Positions 51,301 through 62,915 of a DNA stretch of 64,000 nucleotides are shown here, piece after piece. The stretch is from Bostrychus sinensis (taxonomy: Eukaryota > Chordata > Actinopteri > Gobiiformes > Eleotridae). Position numbers and translations under genes: made by a program. The stretch lies in contig CM036240.1 of the NCBI GenBank assembly GCA_020698575.1, positions 24,577,211 to 24,641,210 on the forward strand, read 5' to 3'. The number at the start of each line of letters is the position of its first letter. The stretch's first letter is position 1. The notes under the pieces were generated by a model. It searched no databases, had not been told where the DNA came from, and was given only the letters and a program-made list of their open reading frames with translations.

Positions 51301-52180
51301 ATGTAGGCACTTACTGATGGCATCTGTTGCTCTTTGTATTTGTGGATCTTGAAAAAAATATATACCTTACTTTTCAAGCTCCAGCAAGACTTTGATTAGG
51401 CCTGCTTCCTGTTCTACTGCTGCCCAGAGAGGACAAAAAGTGCACTACTGGAGGAGAAGCACACTCACACTGCATGAAAGTTTATGAATTATATTTTTGT
51501 TCCAAATGATTTCCAGTGATTCTGTTTTGTGGCATGTCCCTGCAGGGCTACCATAACTGTCCATGTGCTCTTAAAAATCAAAGTAGTGAGGTGTGTAATT
51601 GCAATCTGCACTTTTGCCATCAAATTCCAGAATGTCAGCTCACTTTGTAACTATTTAGCAGCAGATATATACGCTGGTTTACATGAGTCAGATACATACA
51701 GTATGTTTTGTCAAAGTCACTTTAGGAGAAGACATAAACCACGAACAAAGTAACAAAAGGTAATTCATTTGGAAGACTGGGTTGCATTTTATAAATATAC
51801 TGACATAACAGTCCTCTGTCTGTCCAGTCCAGTCGCTAATATGCACTTAAAATTAAGTACATATATGAGCACTTAATATTTTTTAACCATGACATTTATT
51901 TTTAGATGTTTTTCAAGTGGCATGTTTTGATGTAGCCAGCTTTGCGCCTCTTGACACATTGTTGTCAGTTTGCTTCACTCATATTTATTTATAGTAAAAT
52001 AGACCTGTGTCCAGCATGGATTAAAAAAAAGTGAGAAACAAAACTATTGCAATCTGTCTGAGGAGCTAGCCATTGCTGGCCAGTTTTAGGTGTAGGTGTA
52101 TTTTATTACTTGACGCATATAAAAGACTGGTAGGCCTTCAATAATAGATAAAAGGTGTTTGGAAGTGGCTCATTATAATC
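48331..52180. other. Gene desert, part 6
   Basis: AT-rich non-coding sequence with old repeat pieces (48645-48790, 51525-51590). Two short unique patches (49320-49460, 50960-51060) lie between them. No gene is supported. Confidence 0.4.
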
Positions 52181-52189
52181 AAATGAAAA

Positions 52190-52930
52190 TCTATCAATAC
52201 CATTTATTCAGCTCGCAGAAAAGACTTTTGTTTCTTTGTTGCCTCTGTCTACAGAATTTGACAGCTAAATTGTTCCATCCTTGCTCTGCCACTGCGCGCG
52301 GAACACTTTTATGGCTTTTCTTTTCCACGTAAAGCGTCACCAGCCCTGGACACGAGTGACCTGGTGCATGAACGCAGTCTATCCGGAGGTTATATGTGTA
52401 CGCCATGTGTTACTGATTTGTTTTGACAGCGTTGTGTTCACTTGGCTGGCGAGTCGTTGTCCCGGGATCTGGTCCATTCCGGTGCGTCCTATATGCGTAA
52501 GGATTCTCCAGCCGGGGCGATGAATTGTGCGTGGCTCTGAAGGAGAGAGTTAATGAAGTAAAAATTAATGAAGCACGTGAGCAGCCACCATCTCGAGGCC
52601 GTAAGCTCTGCCATGGCCCATTTATAATGTATGATCTCAATAAAAATCAATCCATTGTACCAGTTCTCACTTAGAATAGATTTACCGATTACAGCCCTGT
52701 GTTCCCTTGGTCATAATTACCCCCCGTCCACCCCTCCCTCCTCTTTCTTTGACAAAGTGTGCGAACTTCACAACATTGTGCACTCAATGTCATACTCTTT
52801 CGTTTTGCATGGGAATATTCGTCTCTCAAGCAGTCTGCAATGCTTTTAAACCCTTTCTGAGAAACGTGGTAGACTTTATAATACTTTCCTGATTTGCATT
52901 GAGTCAATTTTTGGGACTTTTAAGGTGAAG
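52190..52930. promoter_or_regulatory. Candidate conserved regulatory island F
   Basis: Unique sequence with moderate GC and several CpGs (GCGCGCGGAAC, GTCGTTGTCCCGGGATC). It is followed by AT-rich words such as GAAGTAAAAATTAATGAAGC and CCCATTTATAATGTATGATC. Frames on both strands are short and overlapping, which argues against coding. Confidence 0.35.
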
Positions 52931-53634
52931 CTCTAATAACCCTTTCACTTTTCTCATTGTGTCTCGTCCAGGACTTGTTGAAAGTTGAAATGAGAATGCC
53001 CAAACTAAGTCGCCTGTATTAGAGCTCCCCCTTCAGGCGCCAGGGAGAAGTTTGATTGGTAAGTGCTTGCATTTTGGACACAACACAGTATACTGGAATA
53101 AAAGGACATTTATTTTTAAAGTTAGATAAAGCTGGTGTGCAAGTAGGATATGTCAGGATATGTACTGCTGAAGAGAAAACGTGTACTTTAACCTCAACAA
53201 GATTTATCCCCAATACTCTGTGACTATTCATATACACACAGTACACATTCAAAGTACCAAAGAGGATAAGCAAAAAATAATAGTGCCATTCAGTCAAAAC
53301 AGAAACACCAGAACAATGGCATAATAACTAAATTATAACCAACTATATAGCCTATATCTAAGAACACTGTGACAGAAGCAGAGGTGTAATACAGACACTA
53401 CTAAATACACAATAGTAATAATAATAGTTAATAGTGTTTAACTATTGCTTGTAATAAATCCACAAAAAAATTATCTAATGTTTGTGAACCTATCCACCTT
53501 TCCTTGCCTTCTTTACTAATTTGAAATATTGGTTAATATTGCTAATACCATAACATGTCTGTCGGTGACATTAGGCATCAAACAAATTCATTCCCACCTC
53601 CACCTTAGCTCCTGGGTAATGTCAGCATATTGAT

Positions 53635-53765
53635 TCATTCATCCTCTTCTGCTTATTAAAGTTAGGGGTATATGGGCCCTGTAGGCGGGGTACTCCTGGG
53701 ACTGACAGAGACATGCACAGTCAACTATTCACTCCCCAATACATTCACTAAATTTACATGGTTTA
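53635..53765 (-). repeat. Teleost dispersed repeat, ACCCCGCCT family, copy 3
   Basis: ATCCTCTTCTGCTTATTAAA, GTAGGCGGGGTACTCCTGGG and CAACTATTCACTCCCCAATA follow the family order read from its 3' side. The copy is strongly diverged. Confidence 0.5.
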
Positions 53766-54919
53766 CAAGATGCTGGCAAAAGCAAACAAACAAAAACTAC
53801 TCTCAAGTGTACTTTGCTTATGTACATCATAGCTTAACACATTCAAAAAGTAGCCAAAGAGGATAAGCAGCTCATTTTGTTTTTATATAAACTACACAAG
53901 CTTCCAAGTCGCACTAGGAAAAGCAGAATTGTCACAGTCCCCCGATGTGCCTGCCCCTCCAGCTCCAGGAACAATTCTGTATTTATAATGTCATCTTATC
54001 ACGCTCCCCTCGAAGGCAGCAGCAAGTGCACTTATGGCTTCCTTTGTTAGGGTGAGTTGGCAATTTCCTGTGAGATGGAGCAACTGCAGGCAGCCCCTTT
54101 TCTTTGATAATGTCCCTGACACCTGGACCAAACCGCTGTTTCCATCACTTTGGAGGCGCCGACAGGAGGAGAGGAACATGTCATAAGGCTCCTGCCACCC
54201 AGAGTCATTCACTGTGCATTTAGCAGCACTCTCGGAGCTGTACGGCATGCAGAGGGCGAGTATTCTTGGAGAGAAAAGTTCTGACGTGCATGGACACAGA
54301 CAGGAGTTGATTTTCTTGTTTAAAGCATCGCTATGTAACATTTTACTATAAACTTATATCATTAAAATAAGCGAACTCAATGTTATTTTGGTGTTAATGA
54401 TGCTTTAACTGTTGGACATATTTGAACAACCCAGAATTAGGAGTCTAGACAACACTGGGGCTTTATAATGGACCAAAATAAAAATCAACAACTAAAGAAA
54501 GTGTGTATTGTCAGCCTGGAGCAGCAATAGCTGTGCAGTAAAACAGCAGCACAAAGGACTTCACTTGTTTACACATTCAAATAGAACACTGATTAACATT
54601 AACATCCTATAGCACCTCTGGCGGTAGCATAAGGCCCTAAATACAGTTCCAGTTACCCCCTCCTCCAGCTTACCTCCTGGGGAATGTCAGGCTTTTCTAA
54701 AAGAAATAAAGAAGTCCTGTTTACACACCAAAAGTGTTTAAATCTGAATGCAACAATTCTTTTGCATTCTGCATTTATTTACACGAGAATGTTCTTACTC
54801 CATGCTGTTGGCTACATACAGTAAATAACACAATAATGGCCCAAAACAAAGTTTTAGACAGCTGTGTTACATAATAACACATATTAATATATTATTAGTA
54901 AAGAAAGTCCTGTTTGGCT

Positions 54920-55045
54920 GCTCCCTCTCTTTCAGGGGTCGCCACAGCAAATCATTTGCATGGGTGCTTTGGTAGTTGTTTTTTTACACTGGATGCCCTT
55001 CCTAACACAACCCTCGCCATTCATCAGGGCTAGAAACTAGTACAT
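54920..55045 (-). repeat. Teleost dispersed repeat, GTCAGGAAGGGCATCTGG family, copy D
   Basis: GGGTCGCCACAGCAAATCAT and GGATGCCCTTCCTAACACAA are the two best-preserved words of this family in the window. Confidence 0.7.
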
Positions 55046-56204
55046 ATGTGTCATGTACATGTGTGTTTTGTTTTTTGTTTTTTTATCAGTATAACATTAA
55101 ATTGACACTGAGAACTGTTTTTTTTTTTTACATTTCAACTCACCAAAAATGTCCTTGGTCTCCCCAGTGCAGGATTGTCCCTAAAGGTAGAAAATCATAA
55201 AAAGTATTTAAGTCATAGATTTTATATTAAAAAGATATTTTGCAGTTGTTAATTAGCTGCTAACAAAAAGGTACAATTCTGGAAACGATGCAGGTTGAGA
55301 GACAAAATCTGTACTCAAGAAAGTAGAAGTACTTCAAAGTGATTCAAGTGCAAGTTCAAATCCTCATCTTGAGTCACAATTAAAATAGCTGGAAATCTTC
55401 TCAGGTACTTTAAATTCACTGCACAAATAGAGCCAACTGTTACTTCTTACTAATGTAGTCCACTAAAGCATGTTTCAGGAAAGTTAAGGTTACCCCTATT
55501 CTTTTAAAAAGTCCCTTGACTCTTACACTTACCCTGACATGGTCAGGCTGGTGGATCATGTTACCAGGTGTCCCGTGTGGAGCTAGTGGTTAAGCAGTGA
55601 TTCTGAAAGTGTGTTTATGGCTGCGGCCTGACAGACTGCTGCTAAATTATAATTAATCAGTTGATTTGGACCCACAGATTGTGATTGTGCCCTGCGACTT
55701 TTCATTTATGGAGCTTTTCTTCTGGCTCTAGTACAATCACAGTCGACCTGCAGGACTCTCCGGCAAATTAACAGTCTTCACGCTACCCTGCCGCCATAAA
55801 TGAAAATATCAGTCAATCAAAAGCCATATTATGCTGAGAAATCCTACCACATCCCTCCAGTCCTGCATACAAATACAAAGTGCAGAATAAGCGCTCAGGC
55901 TGTTCCACATTTAAAGTGAATGGTATATAGGCAGATTTATAAATTATACATATAATTTTACATACGCCTGCTGTAACTGACCGAACCCCTCCTCCGTCCA
56001 CACTACAGCAAACATGAGTGACAGTGTTTAAACATGGTAGAACATGTCCTCACCAAAGTTCACTTGGTAGAAAAATGACCCTAAATATTTGAACGTTTTA
56101 TGTAACATTTGTTACATATGTACGTTTATTTGTTTTTATAATAAGAGATAAGCTGGGAAATAAACCTCATAATTTTGTCTGAACAACTCTGTAAAGTACT
56201 GTAA

Positions 56205-56238
56205 AGTACTGTATACTATAGTACTAGTATACAGTACT
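56205..56238. repeat. Perfect 14-bp inverted repeat in a TACT-rich patch
   Basis: AGTACTGTATACTA and TAGTATACAGTACT are exact reverse complements around TAGTAC. The surroundings (56190-56300) are built of variants of GTACTGTA, so it may have arisen from a microsatellite-like expansion. Confidence 0.9.
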
Positions 56239-56999
56239 ATACTGTACTATCCTATATTGTACTGTGCCGTTCACTACATTATACTATACACTGTGTACTG
56301 GTAATACGTGACAAGCAATTCTATTGCAACTACAAGCCCTTGGCAGGCGTTACAACACACACTGGAGCTCTCAAGCCATAAGTGATAAATAATGATGATT
56401 ATACAATAGCCAGTCAATAATCAAACAGTTCTGGTCATACAAGAAGCTACTGTATATTCTTGTACACTGCAACAGCCCTATGGAATACATGCAGAACTCT
56501 GAATGGGAAAAGGGTCTCAAATGCTGTGTTATTTACAATACAATATCATTTCAGAATATTTTTATTATGTTCAATCATCAAGGCAAAGACTTCAGAGTTC
56601 AAAATACTGTTTTGATTTATGCTTACATAGCTATGCTTCCCATATTGTTGATCATGACCCAAATATAGAAAATAAATATTACTTAGAAACTGGCAAGAGT
56701 CTAGATTCAGGCTACGCTATCCTAAGAAGAAAACAGTAAAAATAAAAATACTATTAAAACTTTAAAAGATTAAGACTAGTGTAAGAATAAGCAAAATAAA
56801 TTTAACAAAGCTATGCAGAAATATGACTTAACTGACCAGAAAATTTGGTTCGTATTTGTTATGGGTCTCTTGGGAGAAAAAACGTTTTTAAAAATTATTA
56901 CACAACACATATTCCAAGTGTATGTAGATCAATGTCATTTGCACGGGCAGTGCTGGTCCCAGACCATCAGTGTAGCTCTTCTGTGTGACAGTGGACATT

Positions 57000-57350
57000 A
57001 ATGCAGAGGGATCCGGGGGCCATGCAGTGTTTTGGAGCGGGGCCCATCTGTGTCCTGTTGTCCTGTGAGGGGGGGGTGATCTATGGTCTCAGCCAGGCCT
57101 GTGTGGAGCTGCTCTGAGGGCACTTGAACCCCGTCCCTCCCGACAGGTACCCCACAGCCCACCGCCGAGCGCTACTCATTTACTGCTACACTGGTTTTCA
57201 TAATTAGCGCTGCAAGGCCTCATTAAATCTGCTCTAATGAATAAATATTGTATTTCATAGCCTGATTACCAGATCAGCTCAATGCTTGAGCGTTGTAAAC
57301 AATTACTTCCCTAAATATTCATCACCCCAAAGTGGATGATCATTGGTGTT
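57000..57350. promoter_or_regulatory. Candidate conserved regulatory island G, 3' of cdca7
   Basis: A compact cluster includes TAATTAG (57201-57207), CTCTAATGAATAAATATTG, a forkhead word TGTAAACAA (57294-57302) and an ATATTCAT octamer-like word (57315-57322). The preceding 57010-57170 is GC-rich. It lies about 1 kb beyond the predicted cdca7 3' end. Of all the islands it has the densest set of recognisable binding words. Confidence 0.4.
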
Positions 57351-58327
57351 TAATACAGGACCAGTATTTTCAAGTGCATCTTTATTACACTAATAATAAT
57401 TTTTGAACCATTTCCTATTTGAGGAGAAAAAAGTGGGGATTCTATTTGAACACTAAAAACTATAAACAAATTTTGACTGATAGAGAAACTATTCAGAAAA
57501 TAATTCCATTTGAGTTAAAATGGTTATTATTACCATATTATTACTACAATGTCAATATTATGTTTATTTTTCTGTCAATGTCTGTGTGATTAACAGTATT
57601 ACATACATAGATTTATCTGCAAATATTTCTTATAGATATAAAGAACTTTTGTCACATAATTAATTATGCTAGTCTGGTATGCAATTCTTTAATGTTATTT
57701 TACATAATTTACCATTTGTTGATGTTAATTTATTCAATTCTTGCAAATTAGACAATTTTGTAAATTGTACTTAAATTACCTCATATTACATTACAGAGTA
57801 AGTTACTTAATTTGTTTTACATCAGAGAGAAACTAAGTACTAACTGAATAAATTCAGTATTTTCATTTAATATTCATTCAACTTCGCCGTGTTACTATCC
57901 CAGCTACTATGGGCTTTTTGGATGGGTACACTCTAGACAATGGCCAGTTAACCGCAGGGCTGAAAAACAACTATTCAATTATTGTAGTGACAGTTTGGAT
58001 TTACCAATTCTCCTGCACAAACAATACATTTTTGGTCAGTGGAAGGTAGTCAAAGTAATATGGGGAAGACACACATTCCAGGGGATTGTATACCTTATAT
58101 CATATATATATGCTTATATACATTTTTAGATAATACATTTGTTTTGAAGCAGCTTTTTAGAACACTTAAATCCTAACCCACCATTGTTTAGTACCTTCTC
58201 ATGCTTGAATAATAGTAATTATAACTGCCAGTGTCAACACTATTATATCTGAAAGACCCTACAATACTCCACCTTTAAAACTTAATGAAATGAGTTAACA
58301 CAACAGACTCTCAACAGTACAAACATG
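57351..58327. other. AT-rich spacer before the cdca7 3' end
   Basis: AT-rich non-coding sequence with one dispersed repeat (57880-58055). Nothing else is recognisable. Confidence 0.45.
57880..58055 (+). repeat. Teleost dispersed repeat, ACCCCGCCT family, copy 4
   Basis: CCCAGCTACTATGGGC, GGGTACACTCTAGACAATGG, CGCAGGGCTGA, ACAACTATTCAATT and TTTACCAATTCTCCTGCA follow the consensus order of the family. It lies just beyond the predicted 3' end of cdca7. Confidence 0.65.
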
Positions 58328-59427
58328 TTTATTTTGTATGACACTAAACAGACAAGTTTTAGCTGCAAGACTGTAGAAATCCATGTTTTCTTAAAATTGT
58401 ACATCTTTGGGCAGGTCACAAAGTACATTTCAAGGACTCAAGTATAATGTCATGTCATTTCCAGTGGAGTATCACACTTGTGCAGGGGAACATGTAGCCC
58501 ATAACTCCTACTGCCACTTGAACCATTCCTATTTAACAGTGTACAGCAGAAAATGAAGCAGAGAGACCGGAGCAGAGCGGCAATGTGCTTTTAACAGGAT
58601 CCAGTGATTTACAGGTATGAGCTCCCCATTAGAGTCTGCTAATTGTTTCCACTCCATTAGTGATGGTTATCTAATGAAGGAGATATAAGCAGTCACTGTA
58701 CTATATCACACAATTTCTCTTGGTCGAAAATGGGAACATTTTCGACCCCCCCCCCCCCCCCCTTTAAACCTGCACATTGAATAGTCTTGGAACGGTGACA
58801 ACCATTTCTGCCAGACATCAATACATTTAACAAGCACACAAAAACTTTTAGCTACATAAAAAAGGCACAAAGTGATACAGCTTAGGTCATGTCAAAGGGG
58901 CAGAGTAAAAACAGTACATTTAAAACAATGTAATACAGTCTGCAGAAAGTCTGCTTCTGTTCAAATGGGATTTTTACACATTTGGGAATATGTACAACTA
59001 CAAACAAAAACAATGTGTGAGGCCAGTCCAGACAAGCCTCATGTGGTGTTTACTGTTCAAGCAAGGAGTATTTAACAAAAAGGTACAACCTGAGAACCCA
59101 AAAATATGCAAGCTGCAAAGATTTGTCAGTCATATGCAAATGTTGATAAAAACTGATTGGTTTCCTTAACTAGCTAATGAAATTACAGTTGAAGAAAAAT
59201 GTCAATAGGACCATGTAGAGATCACATTTAAAACACTTGAAGGTGTTATTAAAAAACTGCTTTAAAATGCACCATCGAGTGCAGGAATTAGTTGGAGGCT
59301 GGTGCCCAAATTCAATTTGTATACAAACCTCTGCACAGTATGCCTTTGAACAATATCAATGCTTCAGACAAGTATTAAAAGTGTAAAATGGTCTTTGTGC
59401 AACAACATGACGTCCATTATCAGCTTT
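58328..59427 (-). other. cdca7: cdca7 3' UTR
   Basis: Non-coding sequence follows the cdca7 stop codon (59428-59430 on the minus strand). The first AATAAA on that strand lies at 58328-58333, giving a 3' UTR of about 1.1 kb. It includes a run of 17 C on the plus strand (58746-58762), which is G17 in the transcript. The end point is inferred from the poly(A) signal only. Confidence 0.55.
58746..58762. repeat. Poly(C) tract, 17 bp, inside the cdca7 3' UTR
   Basis: Seventeen consecutive C on the plus strand, so the cdca7 transcript would carry G17 here. Confidence 0.95.
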
Positions 59428-61965
59428 TCACTCGCTGCTCGCCTCCAGCTCTTTTTTTAAACTGCATAAAAACAGAAGTTAAAAACAACTTCAGTAACTC
59501 AATCTTCAGATTAGACAGAAATAAAGATTTCTATACATACCTTTTGAGGTAGGCATGCACATTGTCATAGCCGTGGTATTTAGCCAAATAAACCAAGACT
59601 CCAGTGGCGCAGCGGCCCTCTCGAGCCCGACAAAAACTGCAATTACAGATCCCTCTGCATGGAGGACACTGCCACTCCTGCAAGCAGATAGGAGGTCAGA
59701 CTACACAAGGACACAATGAAACTATACATTATGGCTGTTCAGATACTGACCGGATCCAGCAGTGCGTCTCTCACTTCCTCTCCGTAGCGGTTTCGGAGAC
59801 ATGGTCCACAGAACTGGCCTCTCACTCCCACACACTCAGGGTTACGACAGTTGGTTTTGGTGTCTGTCGTTTTCTGTCTACACTGATGGCAAGTAGATCC
59901 CTGGGGAAAAATAATCTTTGGTGAGATTTTAAACATACATCTCAAATGATTTGGCCGAGCCCTGAACGTACTGTGGACTGGTTATAGACTTTCTCTCGGA
60001 CATTGGTGCAGATGTGCTCCAGCTCCCATTCTGTGATCTCCTCAACTGGCCTCACCACGTGAGGAATAGCCTTCATACCACTGTAAGTGCGGCGACGAGG
60101 CTGTGTGCACAGAAACAAAACATTTCATTAGAATCTGTATTTTTAAATTTATTTTATAATTCATTATCTTACAGATGGGCAGAACTTACTGGCTCATCCA
60201 CTTCCTCATAATAACGGCTTCTGCGGACCAGACTGAACTTGTCCTCAGGCTCCTCCTCTGGGGTAGGGCTGGGGGGTCCATCCACTAGAGAGCGGGATCG
60301 AGTGTGGGGACGGGACAAGCGTTCTGGGTTTCTTCTAAAGACTCCTGGCGTTCCCATTTTTTGTCGGGGGGCTTTCCTAGGCTGCCATTGTTTTTTCAAA
60401 ATGATTATTACCCACTTAAGGACAACTCAGCAATGTGCCACGTCTTGCATTCACAGTGTGCAACTTACTGTTGTAGAGGACTTTACCATCCGTCCAGGGA
60501 AAAGTCCAGGTACTTTGCTCAGTTCTGACATGAGTTTGGCAAGCTGAGAGACAATACAGAGATGTTCACTGTTAGATATTGAATATTTGTAATGGAAATA
60601 GTCTCTAGTTGAATTGCATGTATTACCCTACCATAGCTTTGTTTTCTTTAATATTCAGGGCTCTTTTTTGTATAAAGTCATCTTCCTCAGTGTCTGAGTC
60701 CCTGCCTTTAGGCTGAGGCAGAGGTTCGGAAGCTGGTCTCTTCTTGGCTGTAGTCTTTCTGGAGGGAAAGGTCAAGGCCACCTTCAGGCCACTGGACCTT
60801 CGCCCGCGTTTGGGAGAGTCTGGGTCCATTTTCTAAAAACAACAAGCACCTCATCATTATTACAGTCTTAACTAAGGCAGCTTTACCTGTCTGTCATTAG
60901 AACTCACCATGGCCTTCATGCGACTGTTGATCGCATGGTCCTCAAACCCACTGCACGTATCCTCGTCTGATGTAGTCTCTAGTGGTTTTTGTTTCGCTGC
61001 TGGCCTCTTCTGCCTCACACTGCGGCGCTAAAACAAAAGCACACAGATTTAACAACGTCAGACACAAATGACAGTGTATGAGACTATACATCTACAGGGC
61101 AGAACTGAATTCTTACTGTGTTTGCAAAACCTCCATCGGAGCCGAAGCTATCACAGCTGTCATCAGAGGAAGAGGTTTCCATGGGAACCAGCGGGACGCT
61201 GCGAAAGCTCCTCAGACTCATCCTGGTGAAGGCTGGCTGAGCAGCTACTCTCTAGAGTGGAGCAGAGTTTATATCTATTAACAGCAGGCAAAAGTCAAAC
61301 TACAATGTCTCAGTATTACAATAAAACTAATATATCACACTCATTTTGGAACAATGTGCGGAGTTTGTTTCTGCCACTGTTTTTTAGCATTTATGACACA
61401 AGTCGTGTCATTACCAACATTCAGACAATGTAGTGACTTTATGCCATTTCATTTTACGTATAATAAAAAACCCATGGGCTATGTGTAACTAATAATTTCT
61501 TTGGCTTATTGGTCGCCTTCAGGCGGGTGGCTGGCCCAAGAGGACACACCCCTGCCATAAAAGTAAGTTACCATCTATTTTTACTGAGTTTCAAATGTAC
61601 ATAATTAATATATTACTCAATTCTATTTAGCATAATAACTGTTTAGCCGCAACAACTATAAAAAGCATGCATGTTTTTCCATCCATTTGCAAGATCATTT
61701 GTAAACTATAACTTAAATATGCTAGAAAATTGGTTTGCATAGCAACTTTGCATCACGCTTTGCTTTCACTGTTTTAAATAGTTTCAGTGTATTTAAAATC
61801 AAACTGCGGAATAAAATGACTGCTTCCGGAAATGTGATTTTGAGTTAAAAGTTATTTACAGTCAAAACAATAAAAACACAAGCTGTAATAAACTTGTATT
61901 TAACCAAAATAAATGCATGCAAGTGATAAAAGTTTAGATCTTACCATTGAGCGAGTAGTGGGCAT
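59428..61965 (-). CDS. cdca7: Cell division cycle-associated protein 7, complete ten-exon coding region
   Basis: CDCA7 recruits the remodeller HELLS to chromatin and supports maintenance DNA methylation; human defects cause ICF syndrome 3. Exons on the minus strand: 61945-61965, 61117-61251, 60908-61027, 60632-60832, 60469-60543, 60190-60381, 59972-60100, 59751-59900, 59541-59677, 59428-59461 (1194 nt, 397 residues). An acidic serine patch (METSSSDDSCDSF, 31-43) precedes the RALNIKENKAMLAKLMSEL region (149-167), conserved with CDCA7L and linked to HELLS binding. RRNPERLSRPHTRSRS fits CDCA7 better than CDCA7L. The C-terminal zf-4CXXC_R1 domain (295-386) retains all its cysteine pairs: CHQC, CGPC, CPPC, CNCSFC. 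R299, G319 and R329 align with human ICF residues R274, G294 and R304. Exon 5 could end instead at the ATG before 60488; the GTAAGT donor chosen is stronger. The start has A at -3. Confidence 0.95.
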
Positions 61966-62120
61966 TTTGTCTTCACAAAGCGCAACAAGCAGTAAAGAGA
62001 AGAGAGAGGGGCACAGTGAAGTGAACAAAGCTGCAGCTCTGCTCACAACCACACTCTGTTCATTTCCCGCGCCACCGACAGGTCCTGAAAGATTACTAAA
62101 AAGTAGTGAAATGGAAAAAG
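61966..62120 (-). promoter_or_regulatory. cdca7: Putative cdca7 promoter with E2F site
   Basis: The stretch just upstream of the cdca7 start codon lacks a TATA box. It contains TTTCCCGCGCC at 62063-62073, a strong E2F consensus (TTTSSCGC), about 100 bp from the ATG. Mammalian CDCA7 is known as an E2F and MYC target with S-phase expression, so a conserved cell-cycle site is expected here. The exact transcription start is not visible. Confidence 0.6.
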
Positions 62121-62624
62121 ACAGAAAAACAAATTTGCACATCAAGGAAAGGGTGGTGGATATTCATACACAAAAGTAATAAAACATGACTGTATTTTAC
62201 ATTTAAAGAACTTGGTTAAAGTTATGAAAACAAAAAGTGTGTCAACAAAACAGCGATGGATCTTCCAGGAACACTGCAAACGGCGCGAATGTAACCTGCC
62301 TAGTTTGCATACTCGGCGGGTAAAATGTTGATAGGTTTCCAACTTAAAAAAGTCCGATTTAAGAAGGCCCCCAGTGTTTGATGGTGTCTTAACAATATAT
62401 TTAACGTTAATGTCATTGATTGACTTAACCCGAATTGATAAATCAAAGTAGTCCAAAGGTAGGGGCAAAATTAAATAATATACTGAAAATAGTGGAATGC
62501 TTCCAGAATGCAACTGCACAAAGTGGTCAGTGCAATTAAATACAGGGCTATAAAGTCGTGGGCATTTGTTTTTTTCTGTTTTAAGTGCAGATGTAAACCA
62601 CTGTTGTTACTAAGTAAAAAAAAC
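62121..62624. other. Short spacer between map3k20 and cdca7
   Basis: The gap between the predicted map3k20 poly(A) site and the cdca7 promoter has no recognisable gene. A 125-codon open frame on the minus strand (62142-62519) has no recognisable domain and looks fortuitous. Some CpG-bearing sequence near 62270-62330 may belong to the cdca7 promoter region. Confidence 0.4.
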
Positions 62625-62915
62625 AAAAACAATATTGATCTTTTATTTGTTTAGTCTTCTTCAATAAACATGATTAAATAAAATATTTTCAAAATAACAG
62701 CCACACAAGCATCTAAATTGATTATAACTTTAATAAATATCTGTTAAAATAGACATGCCTTCATTAAAAAACTACATTATTGTGTAAAATAATACATACA
62801 TCACTGTCTTCAGTATAAGTCTCATTTTAAACCCTTTGGACATGATTTAGTGAATATATTAAGAGCCGTGCAGTGCATGACAGGGTGAACACACTGAAGC
62901 AGTGTGTAGACCACA
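62625..62915 (-). other. map3k20: map3k20 3' UTR
   Basis: About 290 nt of AT-rich sequence follow the stop codon (62916-62918). AATAAA lies on the minus strand at 62642-62647. Only about 0.5 kb then remain before the cdca7 promoter, so the two genes are arranged head to tail with a short gap. The end point is inferred. Confidence 0.5.

Larger units (their letters stand above)
52931..57000. other. Gene desert, part 7
   Basis: AT-rich sequence with two dispersed repeats and a palindrome at 56205-56238. Unique patches occur at 53930-54310 and 55540-55830. The second has AAATTATAATTAATCAGTTGATT-like homeodomain words. No gene is supported. Confidence 0.4.

Noticed and set aside
59428..61965. Assignment as cdca7l, linked to sp4
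   Set aside because: The Sp protein starts like Sp3, the neighbour is map3k20, and the internal RRNPERLSRPHTRSRS block matches CDCA7. All point to the sp3-cdca7 paralogon.
62142..62519. 125-codon minus-strand open frame between map3k20 and cdca7
   Set aside because: It has no recognisable domain, lies between a 3' UTR and a promoter, and its composition matches non-coding DNA.
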